From Nevskiaceae bacterium (GTDB lineage: Bacteria > Pseudomonadota > Gammaproteobacteria > Steroidobacterales > Steroidobacteraceae), in assembly GCA_024234075.1 (NCBI GenBank), contig JACKOV010000005.1, positions 291,280 through 355,279 of the forward strand: 64,000 bases of DNA, written 5' to 3'. Positions 33,891-44,400 of the stretch are shown one piece after another. The first letter of the stretch is position 1, and each line of letters begins with the position of its first letter. Made by a program: the position numbers and the translations under genes. The notes under the pieces were generated by a model that saw only the letters and a program-made list of their open reading frames with translations, did not search any database and was not told the origin of the DNA.

Positions 33891-33919
33891 AGTGTGCGCA
33901 GCGGCAGAGGCCTTGTCAA
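33891..33919 (-). promoter_or_regulatory. Promoter of rpsT
   Basis: On the minus strand, consensus TTGACA (33919-33914) is followed after 17 bases by CACACT (33896-33891), a weak -10. It leaves about 50 untranslated bases before the GTG. The remaining gap to murJ (33920-34050) has a TATAGT at 34019-34024 that may be the murJ -10 but no clear -35. Confidence 0.65.
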
Positions 33920-34050
33920 TGTCGCGCGCCTCGCCGGGGACCGGGGTTGCGGCGGCGGCCGGGGACTGCCGCCAAGGGGGTGTGGCCGGGCTCGCGGCGG
34001 CGGCCGGGGTGCCCCCTGTATAGTCGGCGCCGCATGACCGACTTCCCACG

Positions 34051-35649
34051 ATGAGCCGCGCGATCTTCAAGAGCACCTCGATCGTTGGGCTCACGACCCT
34101 GTTGTCGCGGGTCACGGGTTTGCTGCGCGACATGGTCTATTCGCAGGCCTTCGGTGCCGGCACGCTGATGGACGCCTTCCTGGTGGCGTTCAAGATCCCG
34201 AACTTCCTGCGACGGCTGTTCGCCGAAGGTGCGTTCTCGCAGTCCTTTGTTCCGGTGATCTCCGAGTACAAGGTGCGTCGCCCGCACGACGAGGTGCGGG
34301 CGCTGGTCGGTGGAGTCGTCGGCACGCTGGGCGGTCTGCTGGTCGCGATCTCGATGCTCGGGGTAGTCGCCGCGCCCTTGATCATCCTGCTGTTCGCACC
34401 CGGCTTCGCCCAGCAGGACGACAAGTACGCCCTCGCGGTGGCGATGCTGCGCTGGACCTTCCCCTATCTGTTCTTCGTGTCGCTGACCGCGCTGTTCAGC
34501 GGCGTGCTCAACAGCTACGGCCGGTTCGCGGTCCCGGCATTCACCCAGGTGATCATGAACCTGGTGATGATCCTGTTCGCCGTCGGCATCGCCAGCCACA
34601 CGGCCGAGCCGGGGGTTACGCTGGCCATCGGCGTGTTCGTCGCGGGTGTGCTGCAGCTCGGCTTCCAGCTGCCGTTCGTCGCGCGGCTCGGTCTGCTGTC
34701 CTGGCCGAGGTGGCAGCCGGCGGCGGAGGGCGTGCGGCGGATCGGCAGGCTGATGCTGCCGGGCATCGTCGGCTCGTCGATGGCGCAGGTCAGTCTCCTG
34801 CTCGATACGCTGATCGCCTCGTTCCTGATCACCGGCAGCATCGCCTGGCTGTACTACGCGGACCGGCTGATGGAGTTCGCGCTGGGCGTGTTCAGCATCG
34901 CGCTCGCGACCGTGATCCTGCCCGGACTGTCGGCGCATCACGCCCAGGGCTCGCAGCGGCAGTTCTCGGCGACGATCGACTGGGCGCTGCGCTTGGTGAT
35001 GCTGCTGGTGACGCCGGCGGCAGTGGCGCTGCTGGCGTTCGCCGGGCCGATCACCGCGACGATCTTCGGCTACGGCAAGTTCGGCGAGCACGACGTGCGG
35101 ATGACCCAGTACGGGCTGATGGCCTACTCCTGGGGCCTGCTCGGTTTCAGTCTGGTCAAGGTGCTGGCGCCGGGGTATTTCGCCCGGCAGGACACGCGTA
35201 CGCCGGTGCGGGTCGGGCTGATCGCCCTGGCGGCCAACATGGCGTTGAACGTCGCCGTGGTGTTGCCGGCGTACTATCTCGGCTTTCCGGTGCCGCATGT
35301 CCTGCTGGCGACGTCGACCTGCGTGTCGGCGGCCGTGAATGCCCTGCTGCTGTGGCGCGGCCTGCGACGCGAGGGTGTCTACCGGCCCGGTCCCGGGTGG
35401 GGCCTGCTGCTGCTGCGGGTCGGTCTGGCGAGCCTGGTCATGGCGGGTGCGCTGATCTGGTCGGCGGGCGAGGTCGGCGTCTGGCTCGAGGCGCGGCCGG
35501 TCGAGCGTGTCGGACGACTCGCGGTGTCGATCGTGCTGGCGGCCGCAACCTATTTCGCGATGCTCTGGCTGGCCGGGCTGCGGCCGGCTCATCTGCGCGC
35601 TGCCGCAATCCCGCCGCGGCTTGGGAAAGGCGCGGCGGATCAGCTATAA
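34051..35649 (+). CDS. murJ: Lipid II flippase MurJ
   Basis: This 532-residue MOP-superfamily flippase moves lipid II across the inner membrane for peptidoglycan synthesis. About 14 membrane helices are visible. 'TLLSRVTGLLRDMVYSQAFG' and 'DAFLVAFKIPNFLRRLFAEG' carry the Arg residues conserved in the MurJ cavity, and 'GAFSQSFVPVISEY' follows. It is first in the run murJ, ribF, ileS, lspA, ispH. ATG 34051 is the only sensible start. The 3' end contains the probable promoter of ribF. Confidence 0.96.
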   Translation: MSRAIFKSTSIVGLTTLLSRVTGLLRDMVYSQAFGAGTLMDAFLVAFKIPNFLRRLFAEGAFSQSFVPVISEYKVRRPHDEVRALVGGVVGTLGGLLVAISMLGVVAAPLIILLFAPGFAQQDDKYALAVAMLRWTFPYLFFVSLTALFSGVLNSYGRFAVPAFTQVIMNLVMILFAVGIASHTAEPGVTLAIGVFVAGVLQLGFQLPFVARLGLLSWPRWQPAAEGVRRIGRLMLPGIVGSSMAQVSLLLDTLIASFLITGSIAWLYYADRLMEFALGVFSIALATVILPGLSAHHAQGSQRQFSATIDWALRLVMLLVTPAAVALLAFAGPITATIFGYGKFGEHDVRMTQYGLMAYSWGLLGFSLVKVLAPGYFARQDTRTPVRVGLIALAANMALNVAVVLPAYYLGFPVPHVLLATSTCVSAAVNALLLWRGLRREGVYRPGPGWGLLLLRVGLASLVMAGALIWSAGEVGVWLEARPVERVGRLAVSIVLAAATYFAMLWLAGLRPAHLRAAAIPPRLGKGAADQL

Positions 35650-35650
35650 T
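35621..35650 (+). promoter_or_regulatory. Promoter for ribF-ileS-lspA-ispH inside the end of murJ
   Basis: TTGGGA (35621-35626) and consensus TATAAT (35645-35650) are 18 bases apart, the -10 overlapping the murJ stop codon. Transcription would start near 35657, giving a short leader to ATG 35686. Confidence 0.6.
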
Positions 35651-35685
35651 CTTTTGATTTTCAACAGGTTCGGCAGGTCCAATCG

Positions 35686-36609
35686 ATGGAACTCGTCCGC
35701 GGTCTCGGCAACTTGCGAGAGCGGCACCGGGGCGGTGTCGTCACGCTGGGCACGTTCGACGGCCTGCATCTCGGCCACCGCCGGCTGATCGACCGGACGG
35801 TGGCGATCGCGGCGCGGCTCCGCCGGCCGGCGTCGATGCTGAGCTTCGAGCCGATGCCGCGCGAATTCCTGCAGCCCGAGGCACCGCCGGCGCGCCTGAC
35901 GAACTTTCGCGAACGCTGGCGGTTGCTCGAGCCGGTGGGCCTCGATGTGCTGTGTCTGATGCAGTTCAGCGCCGCGCTGCGCATGCTGTCGGGCGAGGCG
36001 TTCGTCGGCCTGCTGCACGAGATGATGCGTCCGGCGGCGGTGGTGGTCGGCCACGACTTCCGTTTCGGCCGCCAGGGCGAGGCCTCGGCGGCGGTGCTTT
36101 CGAGCGAAGGCCTGCGTCGCGGATTCGCGGTGGAAGTGATATCACCCGTAATGCGCGGCGCGGAGCGGGTCAGCAGCAGTGGCGTGCGCGAGGCGCTCGA
36201 GCGGGGCGAACTGGCGCGGGCTGCGACGCTGCTCGGCCGGCGGTATTCGATGCGCGGTCGTGTGATCGCCGGCCAGCGGCTCGGCCGCGAGCTGGGCTAT
36301 CCGACCGCGAACCTGCGGCTGAAGCGACGGCGTGCGCCCTGCGGCGGCATTTTCGCGGTGCGCGTGCACGGCATCGACGCGCTGGCGCTGCCGGGGGTCG
36401 CCAGCCTCGGGACGCGGCCGACCGTGGGGGGCGTGGAGCCGTTGCTCGAGACTCATGTGTTCGATTTCGCCGGCGACCTGTATGGCCGCGAGCTCGAAAT
36501 CGAATTCGTGCAGAAGATCCGCGACGAGGCCAGGTTCGACGGCCTCGACGCCTTGGTGGAACAGATGAACCGGGACGCGCACGCCGCGCGCAGCATCCTC
36601 GCCGCCTGA
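35686..36609 (+). CDS. ribF: Bifunctional riboflavin kinase/FAD synthetase
   Basis: This 307-residue enzyme phosphorylates riboflavin to FMN and adenylates it to FAD. The N-terminal FAD synthetase half has 'VVTLGTFDGLHLGHRRLI' (nucleotidyltransferase HxGH), 'GHDFRFGRQGE' and 'ERVSSSGVREALERG'. The C-terminal kinase has 'VIAGQRLGRELGYPTANL' with the PTAN signature and 'GDLYGRELEIEFVQKIR'. It lies between murJ and ileS, as in many gammaproteobacteria. Confidence 0.96.
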   Translation: MELVRGLGNLRERHRGGVVTLGTFDGLHLGHRRLIDRTVAIAARLRRPASMLSFEPMPREFLQPEAPPARLTNFRERWRLLEPVGLDVLCLMQFSAALRMLSGEAFVGLLHEMMRPAAVVVGHDFRFGRQGEASAAVLSSEGLRRGFAVEVISPVMRGAERVSSSGVREALERGELARAATLLGRRYSMRGRVIAGQRLGRELGYPTANLRLKRRRAPCGGIFAVRVHGIDALALPGVASLGTRPTVGGVEPLLETHVFDFAGDLYGRELEIEFVQKIRDEARFDGLDALVEQMNRDAHAARSILAA

Positions 36610-36639
36610 ACGGCAGCGGGGCGATCGACAGGAAACGCA

Positions 36640-39513
36640 GTGGCCGATTACAAGCAGACCATCAATCTTCCGAAGACGGATTTTCCGATGAAGGCCGATC
36701 TGGCGCAGCGCGAGCCGAAGATGCTCGAGCGCTGGGAAAGCCAGGGCACGTATGCGCAGCTGCGCGAGCTGGCCCGCGGTCGCCCGCGTTTCGTGCTGCA
36801 CGATGGCCCGCCGTATGCCAACGGCGTGATTCACATCGGCCACGCGGTCAACAAGATCCTCAAGGACATCATCGTCAAGTCGCGCGGTCTCGACGGGTTC
36901 GATGCGCCGTACGTCCCGGGCTGGGACTGCCACGGCTTGCCGATCGAGCTGGCGGTCGAGAAGAAACACGGCCGTCCGGGCGGCAAACTCGATGCGGCGC
37001 AGTTCCGCGCGGCCTGCCGCCAGTTTGCGGCCGAGCAGGTGGCGTTGCAGCGCACCGATTTCAAGCGCCTCGGTGTGCTGGGTGATTGGGAGCGTCCTTA
37101 CCTCACGATGGATCCGCAGTACGAGGCGCAGCAGATTCGCGCTTTCGGCCGCATCCTGCGCAACAACCATGTCTACAAGGGCGCGAAGCCCGTGCATTGG
37201 TGCATCGATTGCCGCTCGGCACTGGCCGAGGCCGAGGTCGAGTACGAGGAAAAGACCTCGATGGCGGTCGACGTGCCCTTCGTGGTGGTCGATGCCGCCG
37301 ATTTCCTGCGACGGCTCGGCATTGCCGCGCCGCCTGCGGCGCCGGCGCGCGTTGCGCTGCTGATCTGGACGACGACGCCGTGGACCTTGCCGGCGAATGC
37401 CGCGGTCGCGCTCGGCGCCGAACTCGATTACGCGGTCTACGAGGTGCCGCGGATCGCGGCACCCGGTGCGGAATCTGCCGCCGCGGCGACGAGCCCGGCT
37501 GATCTGGACTGGCTGGTGCTGGCCGAAGGCCTGGCCGAGAGTTGTCTCGCTCGCTACGGCATCGATCCGGCGCAGGCGCGGGTGGTTGCGCGCTTCAAGG
37601 GCGAGACGCTCGAGGGTTTGCGGCTGCAGCATCCTTTCCACGCGCGCGAGGTGCCGGTGATCCTCGGCGAGCACGTCACGCTCGAGACCGGTACCGGCGC
37701 GGTGCACACGGCGCCCGCTCATGGCCAGGAAGACTTCGCGGTCGGCCAGCGCTATGGGCTGCCGGTCGAGTGCCCGGTTGCCGGCGATGGCCGCTTCGTT
37801 CCGGACACGCCGTTCGTCGCCGGGCAGAAGGTCGAGGAATCGGTGCCGGTGATCGTCGAGCTGCTGCGCGGGCGCGACCGCCTGCTTGCCGCGGCCAAGT
37901 ACGTGCACAGCTATCCGCACTGCTGGCGCCACAAGAGCCCGGTGATCTTCCGGGCCACGGCGCAATGGTTCATCAGCATGGACCGGCAGGGGCTGCGTGC
38001 GCATGCGCTGCGCGACATCGAGGGTGTGCAGTGGACGCCGGACTGGGGCCAGCAGCGCATTACCGGCATGATTGAAAACCGCCCCGACTGGTGCATTTCG
38101 CGTCAGCGTACCTGGGGCGTGCCGATCCCGCTGTTCGTGCACCGTACGAGCGGTGAGCTGCATCCGCGCAGCGCCGAACTGATCGACCAGGTGGCCGAGC
38201 GGGTCGCCGTCGGCGGCATCGATGCCTGGTTCGCGCTCGATCCGGCCGAACTGCTCGGCACCGCCGCCGACGATTACGACAAAGTCACCGATGTGATGGA
38301 CGTCTGGGCCGATTCGGGCCTGTCGTTCGAGTGTGTCGGCGCGTCGCGGCCCGAAGTCGGACAGCCGGCCGACCTCTATCTGGAAGGCTCGGACCAGCAT
38401 CGTGGTTGGTTCCATTCGTCGCTGCTGATGTCCGAGGCGCTGAACGAGCGTGCACCGTATCGTGGCGTGCTGACCCACGGCTTCACGGTCGACGACAAGG
38501 GCCGCAAGATGTCGAAGTCGCTCGGCAACGTGATCGCACCGCAGAAGATCATGCAGAGCCTCGGCGCCGACGTGCTGCGGCTCTGGGTCGCCTCGACCGA
38601 CTACGCCAACGAGATGAGCGTGTCCGACGAGATCCTGCGGCGGATGTCCGACTCCTACCGCCGGATGCGCAACACCTTCCGCTTCCTGCTCGGCAATCTC
38701 GCGGGTTTCGAGCCGCAGCGCGATACCGTGCCGGTGGCGCAGATGGTCGCACTCGACCAGTGGGCCCTAGCGCGGGCGCACAGCCTGCAGGACGAGGTGA
38801 TCGCGGCCTATCGCAGTTACGATTTCCATCTGATCTACCAGAAGGTCCACAACTTCTGCGTGGTCGATCTCGGCGGTTGCTATCTGGACGTCACCAAGGA
38901 CCGGCTGTACACCATGGCGGCGTCGAGCCCGGCGCGGCGTTCGGCGCAGACGGCGATGTGGCACATCGCCGAAGCGATGGTGCGGTGGCTGGCGCCGGTG
39001 CTGTCGTTCACCTGCGAGGAGGTCTGGGATCACCTGCCGGGTGCGCGCGTCCAGTCGGTGTTTCATGCCACCTGGCACGCACTGCCGACACCGCCGGCGA
39101 CCTCGATCGACTGGCCGGCGTTGCTGGGGCTGCGCGGCGATGTGCTGCGTGAGCTCGAGCGGCTGCGCGAAGCCGGCCGGATCGGTGCGCCCTTGCAGGC
39201 GAGTGTCGAGCTGCTGTGCGCGCCGGAGGCGGGCGCACCGCTGGCCGCGCTCGGTGACGAGCTGCGTTTCCTGTTGATCACTTCCGAAGCCCGGGTGAGT
39301 CCGCTGCCGGCGGGTGCGCCGGTGCCCGAGGGGGTGGTCGCCGCGGCGTCACGCCCCGGAGTCTGGATCCGTGCGACGCCCTGCGGGGCGCCGAAATGCG
39401 TGCGCTGCTGGCATCAGCGCGTCGATGTCGGCCGCGACCCGGCGCATCCGGAACTCTGTCTGCGCTGCGTGTCGAACGTCGACGGGCCGGGGGAAACGAG
39501 GCAGTTCGCATGA
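36640..39513 (+). CDS. ileS: Isoleucyl-tRNA synthetase
   Basis: This 957-residue class Ia synthetase has HIGH at residues 65-68 ('PPYANGVIHIGHAVNKIL') and KMSKS near 623-627 ('GRKMSKSLGN'). The CP1 editing domain carries 'TTTPWTLPANAAVALG' and 'GTGAVHTAPAHGQEDF', and the SWIM-like C-terminal part ends in a zinc finger (KCVRCW and LCLRC pairs). It is the bacterial (E. coli) type. The start is GTG 36640, 30 bases after ribF. The stop overlaps lspA's ATG by four bases. Confidence 0.97.
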   Translation: MADYKQTINLPKTDFPMKADLAQREPKMLERWESQGTYAQLRELARGRPRFVLHDGPPYANGVIHIGHAVNKILKDIIVKSRGLDGFDAPYVPGWDCHGLPIELAVEKKHGRPGGKLDAAQFRAACRQFAAEQVALQRTDFKRLGVLGDWERPYLTMDPQYEAQQIRAFGRILRNNHVYKGAKPVHWCIDCRSALAEAEVEYEEKTSMAVDVPFVVVDAADFLRRLGIAAPPAAPARVALLIWTTTPWTLPANAAVALGAELDYAVYEVPRIAAPGAESAAAATSPADLDWLVLAEGLAESCLARYGIDPAQARVVARFKGETLEGLRLQHPFHAREVPVILGEHVTLETGTGAVHTAPAHGQEDFAVGQRYGLPVECPVAGDGRFVPDTPFVAGQKVEESVPVIVELLRGRDRLLAAAKYVHSYPHCWRHKSPVIFRATAQWFISMDRQGLRAHALRDIEGVQWTPDWGQQRITGMIENRPDWCISRQRTWGVPIPLFVHRTSGELHPRSAELIDQVAERVAVGGIDAWFALDPAELLGTAADDYDKVTDVMDVWADSGLSFECVGASRPEVGQPADLYLEGSDQHRGWFHSSLLMSEALNERAPYRGVLTHGFTVDDKGRKMSKSLGNVIAPQKIMQSLGADVLRLWVASTDYANEMSVSDEILRRMSDSYRRMRNTFRFLLGNLAGFEPQRDTVPVAQMVALDQWALARAHSLQDEVIAAYRSYDFHLIYQKVHNFCVVDLGGCYLDVTKDRLYTMAASSPARRSAQTAMWHIAEAMVRWLAPVLSFTCEEVWDHLPGARVQSVFHATWHALPTPPATSIDWPALLGLRGDVLRELERLREAGRIGAPLQASVELLCAPEAGAPLAALGDELRFLLITSEARVSPLPAGAPVPEGVVAAASRPGVWIRATPCGAPKCVRCWHQRVDVGRDPAHPELCLRCVSNVDGPGETRQFA

Positions 39514-40046
39514 GCACCGATGTCCGGGGCAGCGCGATCGCGGTGCGACCGGCCGCGCTGGCGAGCGGCTGGCGTTGGTTGCCGGTCTCGCTGGCGGTGA
39601 TCCTGCTGGATCAGCTCAGCAAGGGCTGGATCGAACGTCATTACGCGCTCTACGAGACGACGCCGCTGCTGCCGGTGCTGGACATCACCCGCCTGCACAA
39701 CGCCGGTGCCGCGTTCAGTTTTCTCGCCGGCGCGGGCGGCTGGCAGCGCTGGGCGTTCGCGGTGCTGGCGCTGGCCGTGAGCATCGGCATCCTGGTCTGG
39801 CTGCGCAGTCTGGCGGCGCGGACCCAGGCCGTGCTGGCGGCCGGGCTCGCGCTGGTGCTCGGCGGTGCGGTCGGCAATCTGCTCGATCGCATCGAGCATG
39901 GGTACGTCGTCGATTTCATCCATGCCCATTGGGGAGCGGCCTACTTCCCGGCCTTCAACGTCGCCGACGCGGCGATCACGGTAGGCGCGGGGCTGTTGCT
40001 GCTCGATGCCTGGCAGGAATGGCGCCGCGAGCGGCGCACATCATGA
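39510..40046 (+). CDS. lspA: Lipoprotein signal peptidase (signal peptidase II)
   Basis: This 178-residue inner-membrane aspartic protease removes signal peptides from diacylated prolipoproteins. Four membrane helices are visible. Catalytic Asp126 is in 'GGAVGNLLDRIEHGYVVDF' and Asp153 in 'FNVADAAITVG'. 'RLHNAGAAFSFL' is the family's third conserved box. It overlaps both neighbours by ATGA, so ileS, lspA and ispH are tightly coupled. The fkpB gene often found between lspA and ispH is absent. Confidence 0.96.
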   Translation: MSTDVRGSAIAVRPAALASGWRWLPVSLAVILLDQLSKGWIERHYALYETTPLLPVLDITRLHNAGAAFSFLAGAGGWQRWAFAVLALAVSIGILVWLRSLAARTQAVLAAGLALVLGGAVGNLLDRIEHGYVVDFIHAHWGAAYFPAFNVADAAITVGAGLLLLDAWQEWRRERRTS

Positions 40047-40981
40047 AAGTCCGGTTGGCGAATCCACGCGGGTTCTGCGCCGGTGTCGATCGGGCGATCG
40101 AGATCGTCGAGCGTGCGGTCACGCTGTTCGGTGCGCCGATCCACGTGCGCCACGAGGTGGTGCACAACCGGCATGTGGTCGAGCGGCTGCGGGCGATAGG
40201 CGCGGTATTCGTCGACGAGCTGGATCAGGTGCCGGACGGCGCGACGGTGATTTTCTCGGCCCACGGGGTGTCGCGTGCCGTCGAAGAGGAGGCCGCACGC
40301 CGTGGCCTGAACGTGTTCGATGCCACCTGTCCGCTGGTCACCAAGGTCCACATGGAAGTGCGGCGGTTTGCGCGCGAAGGCCGGGACGTGGTGCTGATCG
40401 GTCATGCCGGCCATCCCGAGGTCGAGGGCACGATCGGCCGTTTCGACGGTTCCTTCGGCGGGCGGATCGTGCTGGTCGAGTCGGTCGCGGATGTCGCGCG
40501 GATCGAGGTGCGCGATCCGGCTCGTCTCGCGTTCGTTTCCCAGACCACGCTGTCGGTCGACGATACGGCCGATATCGTGGCGGCGTTGCAGGCGCGCTTC
40601 CCCGGGCTGGTCAGCCCGACCAAGGACGACATCTGCTATGCGACGCAGAATCGCCAGGATGCGGTCAAGGCGCTGGTGCGTGAATGCGATGTGCTGATCG
40701 TCGTCGGGTCGGTCACCAGTTCGAACTCGAACCGGCTGGTCGAACTCGGTTTGCGCTCGGGCATCGACGCGCACCTGGTCGACGGCGCCGCCGATCTGCG
40801 CCGCGAGTGGTTCGAGGGGCGACACAGTGTCGGTGTCACCGCCGGCGCGTCGGCGCCGGAAGTACTGGTCCAGCAGGTCGTTGCACGGCTGGTGGACTGG
40901 GGAGCGGAACCGCCGGTGGAACTCGCCGGACGGGAGGAGCGCGTGATCTTCGGCTTGCCGCGGGCACTGCGCCCGGGTTGA
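40043..40981 (+). CDS. ispH: 4-hydroxy-3-methylbut-2-enyl diphosphate reductase
   Basis: The 312-residue [4Fe-4S] enzyme makes IPP and DMAPP in the last step of the MEP pathway. Cluster cysteines are visible at Cys12 ('NPRGFCAGVDRAIEIV'), in 'DATCPLVTKVH', and in a third box with 'SSNSNRL' nearby, and the 'DDICYATQNRQ' segment is conserved. His residues in 'HEVVHNRHVV' and 'GHAGHPEVEGT' bind substrate. ATG 40043 overlaps the lspA stop. It faces the convergent pilE gene across a strong hairpin. Confidence 0.96.
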   Translation: MKVRLANPRGFCAGVDRAIEIVERAVTLFGAPIHVRHEVVHNRHVVERLRAIGAVFVDELDQVPDGATVIFSAHGVSRAVEEEAARRGLNVFDATCPLVTKVHMEVRRFAREGRDVVLIGHAGHPEVEGTIGRFDGSFGGRIVLVESVADVARIEVRDPARLAFVSQTTLSVDDTADIVAALQARFPGLVSPTKDDICYATQNRQDAVKALVRECDVLIVVGSVTSSNSNRLVELGLRSGIDAHLVDGAADLRREWFEGRHSVGVTAGASAPEVLVQQVVARLVDWGAEPPVELAGREERVIFGLPRALRPG

Positions 40982-41012
40982 CGCCGGGCCCGTCTCGCGC
41001 GGCGGCCCGGCG
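40982..41012. terminator. Hairpin between convergent ispH and pilE
   Basis: Perfect 9-base GC arms (40982-40990 and 41004-41012) fill the whole gap between the two stop codons, which are only 32 bases apart. It has no T tract, so its function as a two-way terminator is likely but not proven. Confidence 0.55.
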
Positions 41013-41013
41013 C

Positions 41014-41481
41014 TCAGCGCCAGCAGTCGCGGGCGCTGTCGGCGTCTGCCGCGTCGCGTGCGCCGCGCAGACCGTTGTGGTCGATCGTGAAGCTGGCGCA
41101 GCGGCTGTCGGCGGCCTGCGGGGTGCCTGCCTGCGCGGTGGCGGTGATACGAAAGCCGGCACCGCCCTCGGTGATCGCGAGAGTCAGTCCGTAGAGCCCC
41201 GCTTCGGTGAGCGTCGGCAGACCGAGTCCGGCCGGTGGAGCGGGCGTGAGCGCTGTGGCGTACTGCCCGAACTGCACGAAGAATCTTTCCTGGGCCGCCT
41301 GCGCGCGCAGCAGGGCGCTGGTGGCTTCGGCGCGGCGTGCACGCTGCACATAACCGGAATAGCTCGGGATCGCGATCGACACCAGGATCGCGGCCACGAC
41401 GATCGCGATCATCAGTTCGATCAGCGTGAATCCCCGATGGCGGTGCCGTGTGCCGGGAACGGGCCGCGCGCTGCGGTTCAC
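41014..41481 (-). CDS. pilE: Type IV minor pilin, PilE-like
   Basis: The 155-residue prepilin has a short basic leader ending in Gly, then 'FTLIELMIAIVVAAILVSIA', the type III signal cut by PilD before Phe, with Glu5. The C-terminal half has 'AEATSALLRAQAAQERFFVQ' and two Cys that may form the D-loop disulfide ('DSRCASFTI', 'ARDCWR'). The GTG start at 41481 overlaps the pilY1 stop (GTGA). It is last in the minor pilin operon. In Pseudomonas PilE is part of the pilus-priming complex. Confidence 0.92.
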   Translation of the reverse strand: MNRSARPVPGTRHRHRGFTLIELMIAIVVAAILVSIAIPSYSGYVQRARRAEATSALLRAQAAQERFFVQFGQYATALTPAPPAGLGLPTLTEAGLYGLTLAITEGGAGFRITATAQAGTPQAADSRCASFTIDHNGLRGARDAADADSARDCWR

Positions 41482-44400
41482 GGTGGCGCCGCGCCGTCGT
41501 CCGCGGTACGCCGCCACCAGGTACGCACCACCGCACCCGGCACTACGCAGCGTTTCAGCACCTCGACGCCGACGACACAGAAGCCACGCCGGCCGAGCGG
41601 ATCGACGCCGTCGGTGGCCGAGGCGTCGCCGTCGGTGCCGTTCGACAGCACGCTCTCCAGCGCGACACCGACTTCGCCGGCGATGCCGGATTGGGCGAGG
41701 CGCATCGAAAGATCGTTCGCATCGAGCGCCTGATCCTCGTTGAAGTCGATCGCCGGCCGGCCGCTGTCCACACTCAGTGCATAGACGCGGTTGATGCCAT
41801 TGGCCGGCTGGCAAGGGTCGGTATCGTCGGGCGACTGCGGCTGGTAGCTCGTGAAGAGGATCGTGCCGCCGACCGTGGTCGCTTCGGCCAAGATCTTCTC
41901 GCCGCTCCAGCCGCCGTTCAGACGCATCTCGAGCTTCCAGCCGCGTGCGGTCGTCGGCACGGCGGTGCCCATGGGGTCGTCGGTGATGTCGACCAGTTGT
42001 CCGTGGGTCAGCGGCGTCAGCGCGTCGTACTGCGCCTGGGTCAGGGCGCCGAAGGGGTGCGGATCGCGGATCGAGTAGAAATGATCGCGCGTCTCGGCAT
42101 GCAGCGGATGGCCGCGATAGCCCGAGCCGATCGCCAGGTTGAAGTACGGGTCGGCGCCGCGCCGCTGGATCAGCGCGACATCGGGTGCGGAGTAGAAGCG
42201 CCGGTTGTCCTGGATGCTGGTTGCGCCGGTACCGCCGGCGCCCAGCGTCGCGAGCACTCCGCCGCTGCCGAAGCTCGCCCGCGGCTGACCGTTCCAGAGA
42301 TCGAAGCGCCACAGCCGCCCGCCGAGGTCGGCGGCATACAGCCGGTCGGCGAACTGGTCGCCGTCGGTGTCGAGCGCAACCACCCGGCCGGGGATCGAGT
42401 GGGTCATGCCCGGCAACTGCAGATCGGCCGTGCCGGTTGCGCCCGGGCCGCCGGCATACCAGAGCAACTGGCCACTGGAGGCATCAACGATATAGATGCG
42501 GTTGCCCGAGCCGTCGGTCGTGTACTGGTAGTTCTCCTGGGCGTCGTCGTAGCCGCCACCGAAAATCAGCACCAGGTTCTCGCCGTTCTGTGTGGCACCT
42601 TCGATGCGCACGCGGGCGATGGTCGGCGTCGACCAGGTCTCGCCGATCCCGGGCAGCTGCCCCGGACCGAGGTTCCATTTGAGTCGCGGGCGGTTGCGGT
42701 CGGTGACATCGAGGGCATACATGTGCCGGCCGCCGCGGCGCATGCCGAAGAACAGCCAGACGCGATCGCCGGCCGCGGGGTCGACGACCCCGTCCTGGTT
42801 GACATCGAACTTCAGCACGCGGACGTCGGAGTCCAGGCCAAAGCTGCGCTGCGTGACACTGGGATTGCGGTACAGGTCGGCGAGCCGCCCGAGCAGCTCG
42901 GGCGGGATGAACGCCCAGAGTTCCACGCCGCTGTTGGCATCGAACGCGTGCACGAAGCCGTCGTTGGTCGGCACGTAGACGACGCTGTCGGCGGCGTTGG
43001 GCTGGTTGGTCGAACCACCGTAGGTGACGAGGGTCGGGCGGGCGTGCAGCGGGTCGCCGAGACGGCGCATCACCTCGTCGCGGTCCCCGTCGCCATCGGC
43101 ATCCGTGCGGTCGAAGCCGCGCACCCAGTCGATGAGCTGCTCGCGGCTCGGGCCCGTGCCGCCGGTATTCAGCACGGCGTCGGTCAGGCCGGTGGTGTTG
43201 CTGGTCGCGAACGCATTGGCGGTTGCGGTGAGATCGGCGAGACCCGCGGCGGCGATGTGGGTGTAGAGGCGCCGGCTCGCCGGTGCCGGCAGGCGGCTGA
43301 CCGCGCCGCCGGATTCGATCACATCGTCTTCGCGCGCCGCCGACCAGAGACTGCGGGTGCCTTCGCGCAGGAAGCCGGTCTCGGGATCCACCACCTCGGC
43401 GCCGCTGGCATCGACGATCTGGCCGTCGCGGATGCCGTATTTCTTGACGTTGCCCGGCCAGCGCAGCCGGTCGTCGGGCCTGAACACCGACACGAACAGC
43501 TCGTTGTTGGTCTGCGTGCGATTGAAGGCGTTGACCGAGACAGCCGGCGAGACGAAGGTCGTGCCGGTCTGCATGATGTCGTCGAAGATGCTGCGCAATG
43601 CCGAGGTCAGCTCGGTGACGTCGTTGGCCGCGAATGAGCGTCCGCCGCCCCGTACGGCGACGGTGTCGAGGAAGGTCGAACCGGCAACCTCGGGTCCGAA
43701 ACCGATGGTATAGGTGACTGCACTCTGGCGGCCCGGCAGATCCGGTGCGAGATCGGCAGCCCGGTAAAGATACTCCGCCATGTCGTCGAGACAGTGACCT
43801 TCGCCTTCGCCGTCGCAGGATGTGCGACCGAGGGTGCTGAAGCCGGGCAGGGCGGCGATCTTGTCGTCTGCGGTGCTGTCGGAGGTCGGTTCGCCGTCGG
43901 TCAGCAGCACCACGTAGTTGCGCTGGCATTGATACTGCACCGGTGAGCGGTAACGCGACGGATCGTCGCTGCGGCGCGATTGCGCCACGCTCGGGAACGG
44001 TACGGCGAACTCCACCGTGGAGTTCAGGCCGTAGTCCACGGCGCGGCCGGCGAGGTACTGGCCCGCCTCGTACAGCGTCTCGGACAGCGGCGTGAAGCCG
44101 TCGCCGGTGTACTCGTACAGCGATTCGACCAGCGATTCGCGCGAGCGGGCGAGCTCGGTGATTTCGTGAGTCACCATGCCGCCTTCCGACGTGTCGTCGG
44201 TCTTCGCGCCGGCGCTGAAGCGCATCAGGCCGAAGTTGACGTTGTCGACCGAATAGGCGATCGACGCGCCCACTGCCTTGACGATGTCCAGCCGGCTGAT
44301 ATCGGCCGGCGTGCCGGCGGCGTGGTACCAGTTCAGGTAATTGGCGCTGTAGAGGGCGTGGACTTCGAGGCTGCCCCAGGACAGGGCATCGTTCTGGTTG

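Noticed and set aside
36142..38478. Long antisense frame over ribF and ileS
   Set aside because: His/Arg/Asp-rich translation without motifs. The plus strand carries ribF and a full ileS.
41482..42312. Upstream extension of the pilE frame
   Set aside because: It runs inside pilY1 in a different frame and lacks pilin character. The GTG start at 41481 sits just before the prepilin leader.
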